7,950 nucleotides of DNA. Source: Clostridia bacterium (GTDB lineage Bacteria > Aerophobota > Aerophobia > Aerophobales > AE-B3A). Below the pieces are notes generated by a model. It saw nothing but the letters and a program-made list of their open reading frames with translations. It was not told the origin of the DNA and searched no databases. The stretch covers positions 1 to 7,950 of the forward strand of contig JAUWRC010000070.1 in assembly GCA_030610745.1 (NCBI GenBank), read 5' to 3'. This document shows, piece after piece, positions 6,161 through 7,950 of the stretch (position 1 is its first letter; every line of letters starts with the position of its first letter). Both the position numbers and the translations under genes were made by a program.

Positions 6161-7429
6161 ATGTCTATGACAATTACGGAGAAAATTCTAGCCAGTCACT
6201 GTGGAAGAGCCAGGGTAAGGGGAGGAGAGTTTATTGAAGTTGATATAGATGTGGTGTTTGCTAACGACATTACCGCTCCTCTGGCTATAAAAAAATTTAG
6301 AGAGTGGGGAGGAAAAAGAGTCTTTAATCAAGAAAAGGTGATTCTCCTGCCCGATCATTTTACTCCTAATAAGGATATAAAGGCAGCAGAGCAGTGTCTT
6401 CTTTTAAAAGAATTTGCTCGCCAGCAAGCCATTACAAATTATTTTGAGGTAGGAAGAGTAGGCATAGAACATGTTCTACTTCCAGAGAAGGGACTGGTAC
6501 TTCCGGGAGATTTAATTATAGGGGCAGATTCTCACACCTGTACTGCAGGAGCTCTAGGAGCTTTTGCTAGTGGAGTAGGAAGTACAGATATAGCTGCAGC
6601 TATGATCACCGGGAGGATCTGGCTTAAGGTTCCTTCAACCATTAAGTTTATTTATAAGGGTAAGCTCAAGAGGTGGGTTACAGCTAAGGATCTTATTCTT
6701 TATACTATTGGGGATATAGGAGTAGAGGGAGCCTCTTATAAGAGTATGGAGTTTAGTGGTGAGGTAATATCAACCTTAAGTATGGCTGGAAGGTTTACTA
6801 TGTGTAATATGGCTATAGAAGCGGGAGCAAAAAATGGTATTATAGAACCGGATGAAACTACTCTCCAGTTTGTTCAGGGAAAGAGCAAAAGAGAATATTC
6901 TCTTTATCATAGTGAGCCTGAAGCTGAATATCTGGAGATTAAAGAATACGATGTTAGCAGACTCGAACCCCAGGTGGCTCTGCCTCCTCTTCCTTCCAAT
7001 ACAAAAGGAATATCCGAATTAGGAGAGATACATATTGATCAGGTAGTTATTGGTTGTTGTACCAATGGCCATTTTGAGGATTTAAGAATAGCGGCAGGTC
7101 TTCTTAAGGGGAAAAAGGTTCATTCCGAGGTAAGGTTAATAATTATTCCTGCTACACCTCTTATTTATTTAGAGGCTCTGAAGAAGGGATTACTGCAAGT
7201 TTTCCTGGAGGCAGGGGCAGTAATTAGTCCCCCTACTTGTGGGCCTTGTTTGGGAGGACATATGGGAGTGCTTGGAGAAGGGGAAGTAGCAGTAGCTACC
7301 ACTAATCGTAATTTTATAGGGAGAATGGGACATCCTAAAAGCAAGGTATATCTGGCTAGTCCAGCAGTAGCTGCTGCTTCAGCTATTAAAGGCAGAATTA
7401 CCAGTCCAGAGGAGATAAGTCGGTCTTAA
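6161..7429 (+). CDS. leuC: 3-isopropylmalate dehydratase large subunit (LeuC/HacA-type, aconitase superfamily)
   Basis: Cytoplasmic [4Fe-4S] hydro-lyase subunit. In leucine synthesis it isomerises 2- to 3-isopropylmalate together with a small LeuD subunit. At 422 residues it belongs to the shorter LeuC type shared with homoaconitase-like and dimethylmalate dehydratases, so the exact substrate is not certain. The start MSMTITEKIL fits the family, and AAAGAGG lies six bases before ATG 6161. Visible motifs are GADSHTCTAGALGAFASGVGSTD (split: GADSHTCTAGALG, AFASGVGSTD; 121-143), KSMEFSGE (194-201), MAIEAGAKNGI (217-227) and TTNRNFIGRMGHPKSKVYLASP (split: TTNRNFIGRMG, HPKSKVYLASP; 380-401). Cluster ligands are Cys300, Cys360 and Cys363 (PPTCGPCLGGHMG). 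One oddity is that the usual GSCTNGR reads GCCTNGH. No leuD follows; a promoter and an unrelated gene come next. Confidence 0.9.
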   Translation: MSMTITEKILASHCGRARVRGGEFIEVDIDVVFANDITAPLAIKKFREWGGKRVFNQEKVILLPDHFTPNKDIKAAEQCLLLKEFARQQAITNYFEVGRVGIEHVLLPEKGLVLPGDLIIGADSHTCTAGALGAFASGVGSTDIAAAMITGRIWLKVPSTIKFIYKGKLKRWVTAKDLILYTIGDIGVEGASYKSMEFSGEVISTLSMAGRFTMCNMAIEAGAKNGIIEPDETTLQFVQGKSKREYSLYHSEPEAEYLEIKEYDVSRLEPQVALPPLPSNTKGISELGEIHIDQVVIGCCTNGHFEDLRIAAGLLKGKKVHSEVRLIIIPATPLIYLEALKKGLLQVFLEAGAVISPPTCGPCLGGHMGVLGEGEVAVATTNRNFIGRMGHPKSKVYLASPAVAAASAIKGRITSPEEISRS

Positions 7430-7439
7430 CCGCTTTTCC

Positions 7440-7468
7440 TTGACAGATATGGAAGGGCATGCTAAGAT
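7440..7468 (+). promoter_or_regulatory. Sigma-70-type promoter with extended -10
   Basis: The -35 hexamer TTGACA (7440-7445) is a perfect consensus. After exactly 17 bases comes TAAGAT (7463-7468), four of six to TATAAT, preceded by TGC in the extended -10 position (7460-7462). Transcription would start near 7475. This leaves a leader of roughly 120 bases before the exported coiled-coil gene at 7594 and marks a new unit separate from leuC. Confidence 0.7.
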
Positions 7469-7530
7469 ATTTTTAATTCAATGGCAAAAAGTACTATATT
7501 GAGGATGAGATAAAAAAAAGTAGCAAAAAG

Positions 7531-7539
7531 AGGAGGTGA
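7531..7539 (+). promoter_or_regulatory. Very strong Shine-Dalgarno sequence without an obvious gene, in the leader of the 7594 gene
   Basis: AGGAGGTGA is a full-length match to the usual 16S anti-Shine-Dalgarno, but no usable frame follows. GTG 7536 gives three codons before TAG, and TTG 7561 gives three codons before TAA. It may be a ribosome standby or regulatory binding site, a leader peptide site, or a relic of a lost gene. Just upstream, ATG 7481 opens a 10-codon frame (MAKSTILRMR) with no ribosome binding site. Confidence 0.45.
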
Positions 7540-7593
7540 AAAGGTAGAATTTAAGATTTCTTGAAATATTAAGGAAGGAGGAAGTTACAGAAA

Positions 7594-7950
7594 ATGCGAA
7601 GAAAAAGGATGCTCAGCAGATTGTGGTGGGGAGGACTGGTAGTTCTGGCTGTATTATTGGCTCAGGTGCCAATTATGGCTCAAGAAAAAAATCCAGACGA
7701 ATTAGCAGCGATTGAGGCAGCAGCCGCTAGTCAGATGCTTACAATCGAGCAGATGAAAGCTAGCTTTGATAGTCTTTGGGACATGGCAACAGAGGAAATT
7801 GATTCTCTTAAAGGAAATATCAAAGCTCTGACCGAGGAATTTCTTAAAGTAACTGATGACCTTCAGACTCAAATAGATTCTCTTACAGTAGCCAATGCCG
7901 ACCTTCAGACTCAAATAGATTCTCTTACAGTAGCCAATGCCGACCTTCAG
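7594..7950 (+). CDS. Exported coiled-coil repeat protein of unknown function, 3'-truncated by the window
   Basis: The frame is open for 119 codons from ATG 7594 to the window end with no stop; an in-frame TAA at 7570-7572 bounds it upstream. AAGGAGG (7575-7581) lies 12 bases before the start, slightly far but convincing. The protein begins with a clear signal peptide: basic MRRKRMLSR, a hydrophobic stretch WWGGLVVLAVLLAQVPIM and a likely cleavage after IMA (residue 29), before QEKNPDE. The mature part is acidic and helical (LAAIEAAAASQMLTIEQM). From about residue 68 it shows heptad spacing of hydrophobic residues and passes into identical 14-residue repeats DLQTQIDSLTVANA. It lacks the lipobox Cys of a lipoprotein. 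It has its own promoter (7440-7468). I do not recognise the family. A periplasmic or surface-attached fibrous protein is plausible, but the C-terminal domain that would tell is outside the window. Confidence 0.8.
   Translation, partial: MRRKRMLSRLWWGGLVVLAVLLAQVPIMAQEKNPDELAAIEAAAASQMLTIEQMKASFDSLWDMATEEIDSLKGNIKALTEEFLKVTDDLQTQIDSLTVANADLQTQIDSLTVANADLQ
7858..7950 (+). repeat. 42-bp in-frame tandem repeat encoding a 14-residue coiled-coil unit
   Basis: Copies at 7858-7899 and 7900-7941 are identical at the DNA level, and a third begins at 7942 and is cut by the window end. Each unit encodes DLQTQIDSLTVANA, two helical heptads. Leu, Ile, Leu and Asn are spaced 4, 3, 4 and 3, so they occupy alternating d and a core positions with one buried Asn per unit. 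Complete nucleotide identity, including third codon positions, points to recent duplication or active homogenisation. The total copy number is unknown. Confidence 0.95.

Noticed and set aside
7481..7513. MAKSTILRMR mini-frame in the leader as a coding leader peptide
   Set aside because: It has no ribosome binding site, no regulatory codon run and a length expected by chance. It is mentioned only in the leader annotation.
7702..7914. Minus-strand 70-codon frame opposite the coiled-coil gene
   Set aside because: It runs antisense through a clear signal-peptide and heptad-repeat coding frame, and has no recognisable domain or start signals.

Overview
This window looks like a piece of a moderately AT-rich bacterial chromosome. 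All recognised genes are on the + strand and closely packed. The content is housekeeping: riboflavin synthesis, release-factor methylation, rod-type cell-wall elongation and a LeuC-type dehydratase. The proteins resemble those of anaerobic or uncultured bacterial lineages. Arrays of 7-bp repeats in the gaps recall what I remember from metagenome-derived candidate phyla, but I cannot name a phylum from this sequence. MrdA plus RodA suggest a rod-shaped cell with peptidoglycan.

Layout. Positions 1-388 hold the C-terminal part of riboflavin synthase (ribE), which begins before the window. A short gap (389-471) holds a heptad array and the first codons of a four-helix-bundle (S23/IVP-type) gene remnant. 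The fused ribBA (472-1722), ribH (1706-2179) and prmC (2187-3083) follow with overlaps or tiny gaps. The gap 3084-3200 holds one heptad array, a perfect 14-bp hairpin and a second heptad array. The second array runs into mrdA (PBP2, 3201-4964), whose start codon and first codons are repeat-derived. rodA (4972-6057) follows 7 bp later. A gap with G-rich direct repeats (6058-6160) precedes leuC (6161-7429). A good sigma-70-type promoter at 7440-7468 then opens a new unit with a long leader and an exported coiled-coil protein (7594 to the window end) containing an identical 42-bp tandem repeat.

How the genes work together. RibBA makes both riboflavin precursors: DHBP from ribulose 5-phosphate, and the pyrimidine from GTP. 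RibH joins the pyrimidine product with DHBP to give lumazine, and RibE dismutates lumazine to riboflavin. RibD is expected just upstream, outside the window. PrmC modifies release factors. MrdA (transpeptidase) and RodA (SEDS glycosyltransferase) form the core elongasome synthase. LeuC needs a small subunit (LeuD) that is not seen here.

The main unusual signal is that short repeats or element remnants overlap the ends of at least four genes: the ribBA start, the prmC stop, the mrdA start and the rodA stop. This suggests that repeat insertion or expansion has been remodelling gene boundaries. I saw no tRNA, rRNA, CRISPR array, insertion sequence or complete mobile element.
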